This document shows positions 37,069-46,468 of a stretch of DNA of 63,349 nt, one piece after another. The notes below the pieces were generated by a model, which ran no database searches, was not told where the DNA came from, and was given only the letters and a program-made list of their open reading frames with translations. Made by a program: the position numbers and the translations under genes. Origin of the DNA: Rhodopseudomonas rhenobacensis (GTDB taxonomy: Bacteria > Pseudomonadota > Alphaproteobacteria > Rhizobiales > Xanthobacteraceae); assembly GCF_014203125.1 (NCBI RefSeq), contig NZ_JACHIH010000033.1:1-63349 (forward strand), in the 5' to 3' direction. How positions within the stretch are numbered: position 1 is the stretch's first letter; every line of letters begins with the position of its first letter.

Positions 37069-37240
37069 CAAACAGCACAAGTCACGGGGGTCAATGGTCA
37101 TTTCTGGCCATGGCCTGCGGCGCGGGATGGCGGGATTCTGCAAGGCCGTCGTCGCGTGAGCCGCCGCGGGCCACAGCCGTCGCGCCGGCTGACCGACCAT
37201 CCCGAACCGGCGCCTAATCCCAGGAGAGAGTGAGGCTGAT

Positions 37241-37414
37241 ATGCCGATCCCAGAAGAATTTGCGTGGCTGTCCGACAAGCTGGACGAATGCGTTGAACAG
37301 GCCAAAGCCTTGCAGCTCGAGCACGCGGTGCTGCTGATCCGCATGGCGGCGATGGAAGTCGCCGATCGCTCGCTCGAGCATGACGCTGAGTACGACCGGC
37401 GCGAGGTGTCCTGA
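37241..37414 (+). CDS. 57-residue small acidic helical protein
   Basis: ATG CCG ATC start, TGA 37412-37414. The protein is leucine/glutamate-rich and probably all-helical (EEFAWLSDKLDECVEQAKA, then LQLEHAVLLIRMAAMEVADRSLEHD) with one Cys and no membrane segment. The SD region GGAGAG...GAGG lies within 20 bp of the ATG. It lies 172 bp downstream of luxI on the same strand and ahead of the convergent collagen-like gene. It may be under quorum control. I do not recognise it; codon use looks like the neighbours. Confidence 0.6.
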   Translation: MPIPEEFAWLSDKLDECVEQAKALQLEHAVLLIRMAAMEVADRSLEHDAEYDRREVS

Positions 37415-37521
37415 CCGCGGCGACGTCGCGACAACTCGCTCGACAGCCGCAGCAAAGCCGTTCGCGATACGCTCGTCGCGCCGGCAGCGGCATCGCCCGG
37501 TTTCTGCGCCTAGTCCGGCCG

Positions 37522-38166
37522 CTATTTCTTGTGCTTCTTGTGCTTCTGCTTCTTCTTCGGCTCGTCCTCGTCCGCCGTATCCGCCTGCGCGGCCAGTTGC
37601 GCGGCTTCCAGCTCGCGCTGCTGCTGCTCACGCAGCTCCTGTTCGCGCTGAGCCTGTTCGCGTTGCTGCTGCTCCTGCAGTTCGCGCTCGCGGGCCTGCT
37701 GCTCGCGTTGCTCTTTGAAGTTCTCCCAGGCCTCGAACACCAGTTGCAGCCACGGCATCACCTGATCGATCGACGGCAGCGCGCCGGCGGGTCCCGGCTC
37801 GCCGCGCGGTCCGGGCGCACCGGCCGGACCGGGCACTCCCTGCGGCCCCGCTTCGCCGCGCGGACCGGCCTCGCCGCGCGGACCGGGCTTGCCGTCCGGC
37901 CCCGGCTTGCCTTGTACGCCGGCTTTGCCTTGCACGCCCGGCTTGCCTTGCGGCCCTGGCGCGCCGCGTTTGCCCTGCGGACCGGCGGGACCGGCTTTGC
38001 CGCGCGGTCCTTCGGCGCCGGGGCGACCGGGATTGCCGTGCAGGCCGGGGCGGCCGGGCTCGCCGGCCGGGCCTCGCGGCCCCTGCGGGCCCGGCTTGCC
38101 GCGCGGTCCCGACGCGCCCTGTCGTTGCTGTCGCGAAGATGTTTGGTCGGCCACACCGCTCTCCAA
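37522..38166 (-). CDS. Collagen-like protein with coiled-coil and Lys-rich tail
   Basis: 214 residues from TTG 38166; a GTG four codons on (38154) is an alternative start. Residues 17-130 are an unbroken run of about 38 Gly-X-Y triplets rich in Pro, Lys, Glu and Arg, the pattern of a collagen triple helix. A short hydrophobic linker ([13 protein letters not shown]) follows. Then comes a Gln/Glu/Arg coiled coil ([13 protein letters not shown] region, about 155-190) and a Lys-rich end ([11 protein letters not shown]). No signal peptide is visible, so export is uncertain. The coiled coil could trimerise the collagen segment. It is convergent with the 57-residue gene. Confidence 0.8.
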   Translation of the reverse strand: MESGVADQTSSRQQRQGASGPRGKPGPQGPRGPAGEPGRPGLHGNPGRPGAEGPRGKAGPAGPQGKRGAPGPQGKPGVQGKAGVQGKPGPDGKPGPRGEAGPRGEAGPQGVPGPAGAPGPRGEPGPAGALPSIDQVMPWLQLVFEAWENFKEQREQQARERELQEQQQREQAQREQELREQQQRELEAAQLAAQADTADEDEPKKKQKHKKHKK

Positions 38167-38391
38167 TTCAGTCCTGTCGATCGCGGAGTCTAACCAGCAC
38201 GGATCGCCGCAGCAATTCGCGGAGCATCAGCTTCGCACAGATATCGCCGTCACAAGCGGCGACGCGTCACAGCGCCGACGTCTTTCGCATCTATCGCAGA
38301 TTGCGTAGTCATATCATTCAACGACAATGGATCACCGCTGCCACGGCGGCGCCGCTTCACGCGCTCCCGCGCCCAGACCCGGACATTCGGT

Positions 38392-39360
38392 TTGCCCCAG
38401 ATCATCACCGTCACGCCCAGCCCCGCCATCGACGCCTCGACCTCGGTCGGCAAGATCACCGCGTTTTCCAAGCTGCGTTGCGCACCGCTGCAGCGCCACC
38501 CCGGCGGCGGCGGCATCAACGTCGCGCGCGTCATCCACCGGCTCGGCGGCGAGGTCCGCGCGGTCTATCCCAGCGGCGGCGCCACCGGCGAATTGTTGCG
38601 CGAGCTGCTCGACCGCGAAGCCATCAACGGCATCACCGTGGCGGTAGCGGCGGAGACCCGGGAAGATTTCACGGTGTTCGAAGAGAGCACAAAGCAGCAA
38701 TTCCGCTTCATGATGCCGGGCTCGCCGCTCACCGATCCCGAGTGGACGCAATTGATTCAAGCCGCATTGGTGGGGCCGCCGTCCTACATCATCGCCAGCG
38801 GCAGCGTGCCGCCGGGCGCCCCGGAGGATTTCTTCGGCCGCATCGTGCAGGCCGGCGCCGCGATCGGCGCCAGGGTCGTGGTCGACACCTCGCGGCAGCC
38901 GCTGAAGGCGGCGCTGCAGAACGGCCTGTTCCTGATCAAGCCGAGCCTCAGCGAATTCTGGAATCTGACCGGCTTGAACTGCGACGACGACGCCACGCTG
39001 ATCGACGCCGCGCGCGACCTGATCGACCGCGGCCTGGTCGAGATGGTGGCGCTCAGCATGGGGCCGAACGGCGCGCTGCTGATCACCCGCGACCGCGCGC
39101 TGCGCGCCGAGGGTCTCGCGGTCGAGGCCGCCACCGTGTCGGGCGCCGGCGACAGCTTCCTGGCGGCGATGCTGTGGAGCCTGCAGCGCGACCCCGAGCT
39201 CGCCACCGCGCTGCGCTTCGGCATCGCGGCGGGCACCGCCGCGCTGGTCAATCCCGGCACCGAGCTGGCGCGGCCGCAGGACATCGCGAGCTTCCTGCCG
39301 CAGGTGCGGATTCGCGAACTCGCCGAAGTCCCGCGCATCGCGGCATCGCAGGCGCCATAA
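38392..39360 (+). CDS. PfkB-family sugar kinase (1-phosphofructokinase/LacC-like)
   Basis: 322 residues. PfkB fold: the N-terminal VTPSPAIDAS and HPGGGGINVARVI (substrate glycine motif) and the C-terminal nucleotide motif TVSGAGDSFLAAML containing the catalytic Asp. It phosphorylates a sugar phosphate, most likely fructose 1- or 6-phosphate or tagatose 6-phosphate, with ATP. The likely start is the TTG at 38392, matching the family opening MPxIxTVTP. There is no PTS gene next to it, which is unlike a classical fruK. No strong SD is seen, so the start is uncertain. Confidence 0.85.
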   Translation: MPQIITVTPSPAIDASTSVGKITAFSKLRCAPLQRHPGGGGINVARVIHRLGGEVRAVYPSGGATGELLRELLDREAINGITVAVAAETREDFTVFEESTKQQFRFMMPGSPLTDPEWTQLIQAALVGPPSYIIASGSVPPGAPEDFFGRIVQAGAAIGARVVVDTSRQPLKAALQNGLFLIKPSLSEFWNLTGLNCDDDATLIDAARDLIDRGLVEMVALSMGPNGALLITRDRALRAEGLAVEAATVSGAGDSFLAAMLWSLQRDPELATALRFGIAAGTAALVNPGTELARPQDIASFLPQVRIRELAEVPRIAASQAP

Positions 39361-39429
39361 GCGAATATCGACTGCATCGCCGCTGCATAAAGAACCGTCA
39401 TTCTGCCCTTGACTACAAATCGAGCAGAA

Positions 39430-39443
39430 TTGATCTTGGTCAA
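39430..39443 (+). promoter_or_regulatory. FixK/FNR-type box before trpB2
   Basis: TTGA-TCTTGG-TCAA, matching TTGAT-N4-(A/G)TCAA. A -10-like TATGGT begins at 39467, 30 bp from the box centre, which is class II spacing. The trpB start is about 120 bp downstream of the box. Confidence 0.65.
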
Positions 39444-39556
39444 GGCAGGTGTCGGCGCAGCGCTCCTATGGTCCGCGGCGCTGCGAGACAGGCAGTTGAG
39501 GTGATCGAGGCGTTCCGCAAAGCACCTCTTCCGGAATCCACACAGGGGAGAGTTGC

Positions 39557-40921
39557 ATGAGCGACCAAGTCAAATACGTGCTCGACGAAGCGCAGATTCC
39601 AAAGGCTTGGTACAATCTGAACGCAGATTTTCCCAAGCCGATGCCGGCGGTGCTGCATCCCGGCACGCATCAGCCGATCGGTCCGTCGGACCTCGAGCCG
39701 CTGTTTCCGATGGATCTGATCCTTCAGGAAGTCTCCACCGAACGCTACATCGAAATTCCCGAGCCGGTACGCGACGTGTTCCGGATGTGGCGGCCGGCGC
39801 CGCTGATCCGTGCGCGGCGGCTGGAGAAGCTGCTCGATACCCCGGCCAAGATCTATTTCAAATATGAAGGCGTCTCGCCGGCCGGCTCGCACAAGCCGAA
39901 CACCGCGGTGCCGCAGGCCTGGTACAACAAAGAAGCCGGCATCAAGCGGCTGTCGACCGAAACCGGCGCCGGGCAATGGGGCTCGTCGCTGGCGTTCGCC
40001 GGCTCGCTGTTCGGCATCGACGTCACGGTGTTCCAGGTCCGGGTGTCGTACGACCAGAAGCCGTATCGCCGCGCCTTGATGGAGACCTACGGCGCGCGCT
40101 GCGTCGCGTCGCCCTCCAACGAGACCGAAGCCGGTCGCGCCGTGCTGGCCAAGGATCCCAACAGCCCGGGCTCGCTCGGCATGGCGATTTCCGAAGCGGT
40201 CGAAATCGCCGCCAAGGATCCGGCGGTGAAGTATGCGCTCGGCTCGGTGCTCAACCATGTGATGCTGCACCAGACCATCATCGGCGAAGAGACCATCCGG
40301 CAGTTCGAACTCGCCAACGACGATCCCGACGTGGTGATCGGCTGCGCCGGCGGCGGCTCGAACTTCGCCGGGCTTTGCTTCCCCTATCTCGGCCTGCAGC
40401 TGCGCGGCGGCCGTTCGCGCCGTTTCATCGCGGTGGAGCCGGCGGCCTGCCCGACGCTGACCCGCGGCAAATACGCCTATGATTTCGGCGACACCGCGCA
40501 TCTGACGCCGCTGATGAAGATGCACACGCTGGGCTCGACCTTCATGCCGCCGGGCTTCCACGCCGGCGGGCTGCGCTATCACGGCATGGGCGCGATGGTG
40601 TCGCACGCCTATGAGCTCGGGCTGATCGAGGCGCGGTCCTATCAGCAGCGCGGCTGCTTCGAGGCCGGGGTACAGTTCGCCCGTTGCGAAGGCATCGTGC
40701 CGGCGCCGGAATCCACCCACGCGGTGCGCTGCGCGATCGACGAGGCGTTGCGCTGCAAGGCCGAGGGCAAGGCCGAGACCATCGTCTTCAACCTGTCCGG
40801 CCACGGCCATTTCGACATGCAGGCCTATATCAACTTCTTCGAAGGCAAGCTGGTCGACCTCGACTACGACGAGGCCGCACTGGCGCAGTCGCTGGCCGGC
40901 CTGCCGAGCATCGCGGCGTAA
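39557..40921 (+). CDS. trpB: Tryptophan synthase beta chain, TrpB2 type
   Basis: 454 residues, longer than the ~400 of the classical TrpB1. The PLP lysine is in AGSHKPNTA (about 117). The cofactor phosphate loop GCAGGGSNFAG (about 263) and the HGHFDMQAY end match the stand-alone TrpB2 group. TrpB2 condenses indole with serine or O-phosphoserine to give tryptophan and does not need TrpA. It is not next to trpA or other trp genes. A FixK-type box upstream suggests expression at low oxygen, and iorAB lie 8 kb away. Salvage of indole is therefore plausible. Confidence 0.9.
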   Translation: MSDQVKYVLDEAQIPKAWYNLNADFPKPMPAVLHPGTHQPIGPSDLEPLFPMDLILQEVSTERYIEIPEPVRDVFRMWRPAPLIRARRLEKLLDTPAKIYFKYEGVSPAGSHKPNTAVPQAWYNKEAGIKRLSTETGAGQWGSSLAFAGSLFGIDVTVFQVRVSYDQKPYRRALMETYGARCVASPSNETEAGRAVLAKDPNSPGSLGMAISEAVEIAAKDPAVKYALGSVLNHVMLHQTIIGEETIRQFELANDDPDVVIGCAGGGSNFAGLCFPYLGLQLRGGRSRRFIAVEPAACPTLTRGKYAYDFGDTAHLTPLMKMHTLGSTFMPPGFHAGGLRYHGMGAMVSHAYELGLIEARSYQQRGCFEAGVQFARCEGIVPAPESTHAVRCAIDEALRCKAEGKAETIVFNLSGHGHFDMQAYINFFEGKLVDLDYDEAALAQSLAGLPSIAA

Positions 40922-40978
40922 CACCCGCCAAGGCGCGCGTTTCCGTTGGTCGGAGACGCAGAGCCGATGGCTCTCATC

Positions 40979-41006
40979 CCGGGGCGCGCATGCTCGAGCG
41001 CCCCGG
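40979..41006 (+). terminator. Hairpin in the 540-bp gap after trpB2
   Basis: CCGGGGCGC (40979-40987) pairs with GCGCCCCGG (40998-41006) around a 10-nt loop, 58 bp after the trpB stop. A smaller GAGCC-GAT-GGCTC hairpin precedes it. The rest of the gap (41007-41460) holds no gene that can be supported and presumably carries the promoter of the next gene. Confidence 0.5.
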
Positions 41007-41460
41007 ACTTGCAGCCGGCCCGAACCTGCGCAGCCTGGCGCAGGACATGGTCGGACCGAAGCCCGCGCCCTGCGGGCTGCGCTGCCCGCGTGGCGCCGAC
41101 GCGGCGCCGATCGTCGGCGCGCCACGGCCCCCACCCCCGCTCTCCTCGAAATTTTGCCGCCTTGGTAAATCGAAGGTCTACGGCGCGCGCCCGGTCGCAG
41201 TGAACGCGGCCGGGAACGCGCGAAATCGCGGTGTTTTGCTGCCGGACCACAGACCTTCCGGCCGCGGCGCGGGGTGCGGCTCTGGGAACCGGCGCGGCCT
41301 ACACCGCGTTGCTTAGCCACGACTGCGGCGATTCCCGACACGTTATTTCCCGATCTTCCGCCGCATCCATCTCCGCTCAACGATTTGCCCGCAAGCTGCA
41401 GCTAATCGCCCCGGCCACAGGCCGCTCGGATCGTCAGGCTTCCCGTCCATCAGAGGCTAA

Positions 41461-43635
41461 ATGTCTGACTTCATCTCGTCCCAGCTCGACTTCATCTTCT
41501 TCTTTTACGGCCTCGCATTCCTGTTGCTGGGCATTGTCAGCCTGGCGATGTCGAAGGGCTTCGATCTCTACACATTGGTCGGCGTGTTCGGCATCCTGCA
41601 CGGCAGCAACGAATGGCTCGACCTGATCGCCTTGATCGGCGGCGACAGCGCGGCCTTCAAGACCGCCCGGACGGTGCTGCTGGTGGCGTCGTTCATGGTT
41701 CTGCTGGAGGCCGTCCGGATGGACGTCAGGCAGCGGGTCAACCGATGTCCGGGGCCTTGGATCCACCTCGTGGTGTTGCTGCCGGTGATCCTGATCTGGT
41801 GGGAGAACGGTGGCAACGACGCCAACGCGATGGCGCGGTACTGCTTCGCGCTGACCGGCGCGATCGGGGTCACCGCGCTGATGCTGATGCGTTGCCGGCA
41901 GCTCAGCGGCGCCGAGCGGATCTGGTCCCTCCTCATCGCCCTTGGTTTCGCCTTGTATGGCATCGCGGCCGGAGTGATCGTTCCGGCGGCTTCGTTTTGG
42001 CCGGCGACCGTGATCAACCAAGCCGAATTTGCCCGCGTCAGCGGCCTGCCGATTCAGTTGATCCGCGGCGTGCTGGCCTGCTGGATCACCTTTGCGACCT
42101 GGGGCTTCTGGAAGCAGCAGGCCGCCCGCGAGGTCGCGTCGGCTCGCTATACCGAGGCGATCAAAAGCCAGGTGCGGCTGACCTTCGGCGCGGCCGTGGC
42201 AATTCTGATCGGCGGCTGGGCGCTCACCGAACATCTCGGCACGATCTACCGCGAGAACGTCGAGGTCGAGGCCAACGGCTATTTCAATCTGCTCTCCGAG
42301 CAGCTTGCGGCGCAGACGGCGGCCGCCGATCGGGTGGCCGAATTGCTCGCCGAGACCCCCAGCGTCGCGGTGTCGCTGGCAGCCGCAGCGCCGAACGCCA
42401 TGGCCGAGGCGGCGTTGCGGCGGCACGTCGAGGCGGCGCTGGCGCAGCGCGGCTACATCCTGACCAGCGCCGGGACCGTGTTGGCGGCGACCGACCGATC
42501 CCAGATCGGGCGGCCGCTCGACGCCAGCATCGTGCGCCTGGACATCCCCAACCGGTCGCGCGGCGACTTCGTCGCCGATCGGTCGCCGGAAGCGATCGCC
42601 TATCTGGCGCGCTTTCCGGTTCGATCGGCCGGCGGCGAGGCGGTCGGCTCGGTGGTGCTGCAGGTCCCGATCCGCGTGATCTGGCCGCACCTCTCCGAAT
42701 TGGATCGCGCCGCGATGCTGGTCGATCCGAACGGCGTGGTCGCGCTGTCGAACCGGCCTGGCCTGATCCAGCGCAAGATGTGGCCGGCCTTGGCACCGCT
42801 CGGCCGCGGCCAGGCCGCCGCGGATGCGGGCACAGCGCTGAACGGCCGGTTGGCGCACGGCGCCTGGGTCAGTCTCGACGGCGTCATCGACTATGCGCAG
42901 CGAAAGCCAATCGGCGGCAGCGGCTGGTCTTTCGTGGTGATGAGCGCGCCGCTCGGCATCGTGGCAAGCCGGCTATTGGGCATCCTGATTACCTTGCTGG
43001 TCACCGCGGTCACGCTGACCTATCTGGTCGGCCGCGGCCGCTGGGCCTACAACGAAATCCAGCTCGACAGGCGGCTCGAGCTCGAAGATCTCGCCCGCAC
43101 GCTGGATCTGCGCGCCAGCACCGACGCCCTGACCGGCAGCTACAACCGTTTCAAGTTCAACGCCGAGCTGTCGGTGCAGATCGCGCGGGCGCGCCGCTAC
43201 GGCGTGCCGCTGGCGCTGGTGCTGTACGATGTCGACCGCTTCAAGACCATCAACGACACCTACGGCCACCCCGCCGGCGACGAAGTGTTGCGGCGGCTGA
43301 GCGAAATCACCGAACTCAGGATCCGTTCGACGGATACCCACGCGCGCTGGGGCGGCGAGGAATTCGTCATCCTGACGCCGGACTCCACCGCTGCGATGGC
43401 GCATCTGCTGGCCGAGCTGCTGCGCGGGACGATCGAACACGCCGGATTCGGCGAGGTCGGCCAGATCACCTGCAGTTTCGGCGTCACCGAATTCGCCAAG
43501 GACGACACCGAGCAGAGCTTTCTGGCCCGCGCCGACCACGCCCTGTATCGGGCCAAGCGTCTCGGCCGCAATCGCGTCGAGGTGGCCGAGCCGACGCCGC
43601 GGCAGGCTCCCGACATCCGCGTCGTGGGGGGATAG
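41461..43635 (+). CDS. Membrane diguanylate cyclase with periplasmic sensor
   Basis: 724 residues. The first ~190 hold several hydrophobic helices, then a TM near 238, an extracytoplasmic dCACHE-like sensor (about 260-490) and a TM near 505-525. A cytoplasmic GGDEF domain has the active motif GGEEF at 631-635. The RSTD at 622-625 sits exactly five residues earlier and forms the inhibitory I-site, so product feedback is expected. It makes cyclic di-GMP from two GTP in answer to an unknown external ligand. No EAL domain. The stop is 40 bp from the convergent aryl-CoA ligase. Confidence 0.93.
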   Translation: MSDFISSQLDFIFFFYGLAFLLLGIVSLAMSKGFDLYTLVGVFGILHGSNEWLDLIALIGGDSAAFKTARTVLLVASFMVLLEAVRMDVRQRVNRCPGPWIHLVVLLPVILIWWENGGNDANAMARYCFALTGAIGVTALMLMRCRQLSGAERIWSLLIALGFALYGIAAGVIVPAASFWPATVINQAEFARVSGLPIQLIRGVLACWITFATWGFWKQQAAREVASARYTEAIKSQVRLTFGAAVAILIGGWALTEHLGTIYRENVEVEANGYFNLLSEQLAAQTAAADRVAELLAETPSVAVSLAAAAPNAMAEAALRRHVEAALAQRGYILTSAGTVLAATDRSQIGRPLDASIVRLDIPNRSRGDFVADRSPEAIAYLARFPVRSAGGEAVGSVVLQVPIRVIWPHLSELDRAAMLVDPNGVVALSNRPGLIQRKMWPALAPLGRGQAAADAGTALNGRLAHGAWVSLDGVIDYAQRKPIGGSGWSFVVMSAPLGIVASRLLGILITLLVTAVTLTYLVGRGRWAYNEIQLDRRLELEDLARTLDLRASTDALTGSYNRFKFNAELSVQIARARRYGVPLALVLYDVDRFKTINDTYGHPAGDEVLRRLSEITELRIRSTDTHARWGGEEFVILTPDSTAAMAHLLAELLRGTIEHAGFGEVGQITCSFGVTEFAKDDTEQSFLARADHALYRAKRLGRNRVEVAEPTPRQAPDIRVVGG

Positions 43636-43675
43636 CCGCGCGGCCACAGTTGGCGCCGCGCGGGCCTTCGCAGGA

Positions 43676-45022
43676 TCAGCCGGCGACGGCGCGCTGGTCC
43701 TTGACCCGCACCGCCTTGCCCTGCGAGCGCGGCACTTCGCCTGGCGACTTCACCACCACCTTGCAGGTCACGCCGATCAGCGACTTGATATGATGCGTCA
43801 CCTCGGCAGCCTTGCGGACGCGCCCGGCGTCGTCGAGTGAAGCGTCCGGCGTCATCTCGACCTCGACCGTCATGGTGTCGAGCGCCTTGTCGCGGGTCAG
43901 CACCAGCTGATAGTGCGGCGCGATGCCGGGGAAGCCGACCAGCACCGATTCCACCTGCGACGGATAGACGTTGACGCCGCGGATGATCAGCATGTCGTCG
44001 TCGCGTCCGGTGACGCGCATGATGCGGATATGGCTGCGGCCGCACGCGCACGGCTCGTTGCTGAGCCTTGTGATGTCGCGGGTGCGATAGCGGATCATCG
44101 GCAGCGCTTCTTTGGTGAGCGTGGTGATGACCAATTCGCCGACCGCGCCGCGCGGCAGCGGCTGCAGGGTTTCCGGATCGATGGTCTCGAACAGGAAGTG
44201 ATCTTCCCAGCCATGCAACCCGTTCTGCGCGGTGCATTCGCAGGCCACGCCCGGCCCCATGATCTCGGACAGCCCATAGACGTCCATCGCCCGGATGCCG
44301 AGCCGCGCCTCGAGGTCGCGACGCATCGCATCGCTCCACGGCTCGGCGCCGAACAACCCGATCCGCAACGGCGCCTGGCGCAGGTCCGCACCCATCTGCT
44401 CGGCGACCTCGGCGATGTTGAGCGCGTAGGACGGCGTCGAGCACAGCACGTTGGCGCCGAAATCCTTCAGCAGCGAGACCTGCCGCTCGGTGCCGCCGCC
44501 CGACACCGGGACCACGGTGCAGCCCAGCCGCTCGGCGCCGTAATGCGCGCCGAGACCGCCGGTGAACAGGCCGTAGCCATAGGCATTGTGCACAATGTCG
44601 TCGGGCAGCGCGCCGGCCGACGCCATCGAGCGCGCCATCAGCTCCGACCAGGTTTCGAGATCGTGCTTGGTGTAGCCGACCACGGTCGGCTTGCCGGTGG
44701 TGCCGGACGACGCGTGGATCCGCAGCAGCTCTTCGCGCGGCACCGCGAACATGCCGAACGGGTAGTTGTCGCGCAGGTCGGTCTTCTGCGTCAGCGGAAA
44801 CCGCGCGATGTCGGCGAGCGATGTCAGATCATCCGGCTTGACGCCGGCTTCATCGAACCTGGCGCGATAATGCGGCACCGCGCGATAGGCGCGATCGAGT
44901 GTCTTCTTCAGCCGCTCGAGCTGCAGCGCCGCAAGTTGCGCGCGCGGCATGGTCTCGGCGGCGCGATCGAACATGAAGACCGGCGTCTCGCGCGTCGCCG
45001 TCTGAGCTTGAGCCTGTGCCAA
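43676..45022 (-). CDS. Phenylacetate-CoA ligase-like enzyme (ior operon)
   Basis: 448 residues of the PaaK branch of adenylate-forming enzymes. The ATP loop is [15 protein letters not shown] (about 110), with [13 protein letters not shown], the [12 protein letters not shown] acyl-adenylate motif and a C-terminal [20 protein letters not shown] hinge. It activates phenylacetate or another arylacetate to its CoA thioester with ATP. It is about 60% like the second ligase at 59116 by eye but is a different gene. It is the last gene of the iorA-iorB-2-oxoacid oxidoreductase operon, 52 bp after the gamma subunit. Its substrate there may be indoleacetate or phenylacetate. Confidence 0.88.
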   Translation of the reverse strand: MAQAQAQTATRETPVFMFDRAAETMPRAQLAALQLERLKKTLDRAYRAVPHYRARFDEAGVKPDDLTSLADIARFPLTQKTDLRDNYPFGMFAVPREELLRIHASSGTTGKPTVVGYTKHDLETWSELMARSMASAGALPDDIVHNAYGYGLFTGGLGAHYGAERLGCTVVPVSGGGTERQVSLLKDFGANVLCSTPSYALNIAEVAEQMGADLRQAPLRIGLFGAEPWSDAMRRDLEARLGIRAMDVYGLSEIMGPGVACECTAQNGLHGWEDHFLFETIDPETLQPLPRGAVGELVITTLTKEALPMIRYRTRDITRLSNEPCACGRSHIRIMRVTGRDDDMLIIRGVNVYPSQVESVLVGFPGIAPHYQLVLTRDKALDTMTVEVEMTPDASLDDAGRVRKAAEVTHHIKSLIGVTCKVVVKSPGEVPRSQGKAVRVKDQRAVAG

Positions 45023-45074
45023 GTCGATCTCCTGTCGATCTTACGCTCGTTTCATGGGGCTTGCGCCCAAACTC

Positions 45075-45629
45075 TCAGGACGCCGCCGCCGCGACCGGCG
45101 TCGCCAGCGCGTAGCCGGCGGCCAGCGCATCCAAATTCAGATCGAGGAAAGCGCGCGGCGAACCCGTCCGCACCACCCGCTCGATCGATTGACGCTTGCA
45201 GATGCCGCTGAGCGCGATCAGCGCGCCGAGCGCCACGATGTTGGTGACGCGCTCGTTGCCCAATTCCAGCGCGGTGCGGCTGAGCGGCAGATGATGCCGC
45301 GGAGTGCTGCCGTCCGGCAGCTCCGGGCACAGCCTGGTGTCGGCGATCACCAGCGCGTCGGGCTTGATCCGCGGCCAGGACGGCTTGACCGCGAGCTTGT
45401 CGAGCAGCACCAGATAGTCGAACGCGATCGGCAAGGGATAATCGACCTCGCCATTCGCCACCACCAGGTCGGCGTTGCAGAAGCCGCCGCGCGAGGTCGG
45501 CTCGTAGGTCTGCGACTGCGCGACGTGCTTGCCTTCCGAAGCCAGCGCGTCGGCCAGCATCTTGCCGCTGAGGATCAGGCCCTGACCGCCGGTGCCGCCG
45601 AAACGCAGTTCGATCCGCGAATGAGGCAT
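45075..45629 (-). CDS. 2-oxoacid:acceptor oxidoreductase, gamma subunit
   Basis: 184 residues. RFGGTGGQGLILSGKMLADAL is the glycine-rich signature of the POR/KOR gamma domain, and the protein ends in a strand-helix alternating fold. It completes the three-subunit enzyme with the alpha and beta chains upstream. The ATG overlaps the beta stop by one base (TGATG), so translation is coupled. A dedicated delta/ferredoxin gene is missing, and that role may be played by the ferredoxin fused to IorB. Confidence 0.85.
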   Translation of the reverse strand: MPHSRIELRFGGTGGQGLILSGKMLADALASEGKHVAQSQTYEPTSRGGFCNADLVVANGEVDYPLPIAFDYLVLLDKLAVKPSWPRIKPDALVIADTRLCPELPDGSTPRHHLPLSRTALELGNERVTNIVALGALIALSGICKRQSIERVVRTGSPRAFLDLNLDALAAGYALATPVAAAAS

Positions 45630-46468
45630 CACTTCGCTCCCTTTGCCACCACGGCAGCCGCCGCGCGCCGATGCGCCGCGCCGTATTCCGGTCGGTCGTT
45701 CTGGGTGAGAATGCCGGTCGGCAGCGAGGTCGAATGGAACGGGGTCTCGACCGTGTTGCGATAGGCGCTGGGGCGGATCTCGCTCTTCTGCCGCATGATC
45801 ATCTCCGGCGACGAGCCGAGATCGTTCTTGCGGCCGAACACTTCGGTGCAATCCGACAGCACTTCGACAAAGGCGAAGCCGGGATGTTCGAGCCCGGCCT
45901 TGATCAATTCCTTGAGCTTCGGCACGTGCCGCGTCACTTCGCGGCCGACAAAGCCGGCGCCGGCCGCGGTCGCCAGCGCGCAGGCGTCGAAATTCGGCTC
46001 GTTGTTGCCGAGCGGCGTGGTCGTGGTCAGCCGCGACTCCGAGGTGGTCGGCGACACCTGGCCGCCGGTCATGCCGTAGATCTCGTTGTTGAGCATCAGG
46101 CAGGTGATTTTCAGATTGCGCCGACAGGCGTGGATCAGATGGTTGCCGCCGATCGCCAGGCAATCGCCGTCGCCACTGATCACCACGACATGCAGATCGG
46201 GCCGCGCCAGCGCCAGCCCGGTGGCGTAGGCCAGCGGCCGGCCGTGGGTGGTGTGGAAGGTGTTGGCGTCGATATAGGCCGACAACCGCCCGGCGCAGCC
46301 GATGCCCGACACCACGGCGAGCTTGTCCTTGTCGATGGCGAGATCGTGCAGCGCCCACAGCAGAGCGCGCAGCGCGATGCCGTGGCCGCAGCCCGGGCAG
46401 AGGAAATGCGGCATCATCTCCTTGCGGAGATAATCGCGGACGTCGAAATTCGCAGCGTCGGTGAACAT
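45629..46468 (-). CDS. 2-oxoacid:acceptor oxidoreductase, TPP-binding beta subunit
   Basis: 279 residues. The TPP motif is GDGDCLAIGGNHLIHACRRN (about 98-117) ending in LMLNNEIYGMTGGQ. Cys in FLCPGCGHG and IGCAGR are placed as in archaeal-type beta subunits that hold a [4Fe-4S] cluster. It binds thiamine diphosphate and transfers electrons to the cluster. It overlaps the alpha subunit's stop by one base. Substrate could be 2-oxoglutarate, a branched-chain or an aryl oxoacid; its operon favours aryl substrates. Confidence 0.88.
   Translation of the reverse strand: MFTDAANFDVRDYLRKEMMPHFLCPGCGHGIALRALLWALHDLAIDKDKLAVVSGIGCAGRLSAYIDANTFHTTHGRPLAYATGLALARPDLHVVVISGDGDCLAIGGNHLIHACRRNLKITCLMLNNEIYGMTGGQVSPTTSESRLTTTTPLGNNEPNFDACALATAAGAGFVGREVTRHVPKLKELIKAGLEHPGFAFVEVLSDCTEVFGRKNDLGSSPEMIMRQKSEIRPSAYRNTVETPFHSTSLPTGILTQNDRPEYGAAHRRAAAAVVAKGAK

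Noticed and set aside
37781-38118. Tandem DNA repeat or CRISPR-like array
   Set aside because: The periodicity is 9 bp Gly-X-Y coding in a single reading frame, not spacer-repeat units.
40922-41460. A small gene in the 540-bp gap after trpB2
   Set aside because: Frames there lack a ribosome site and have no conserved-looking sequence; only hairpins are visible.
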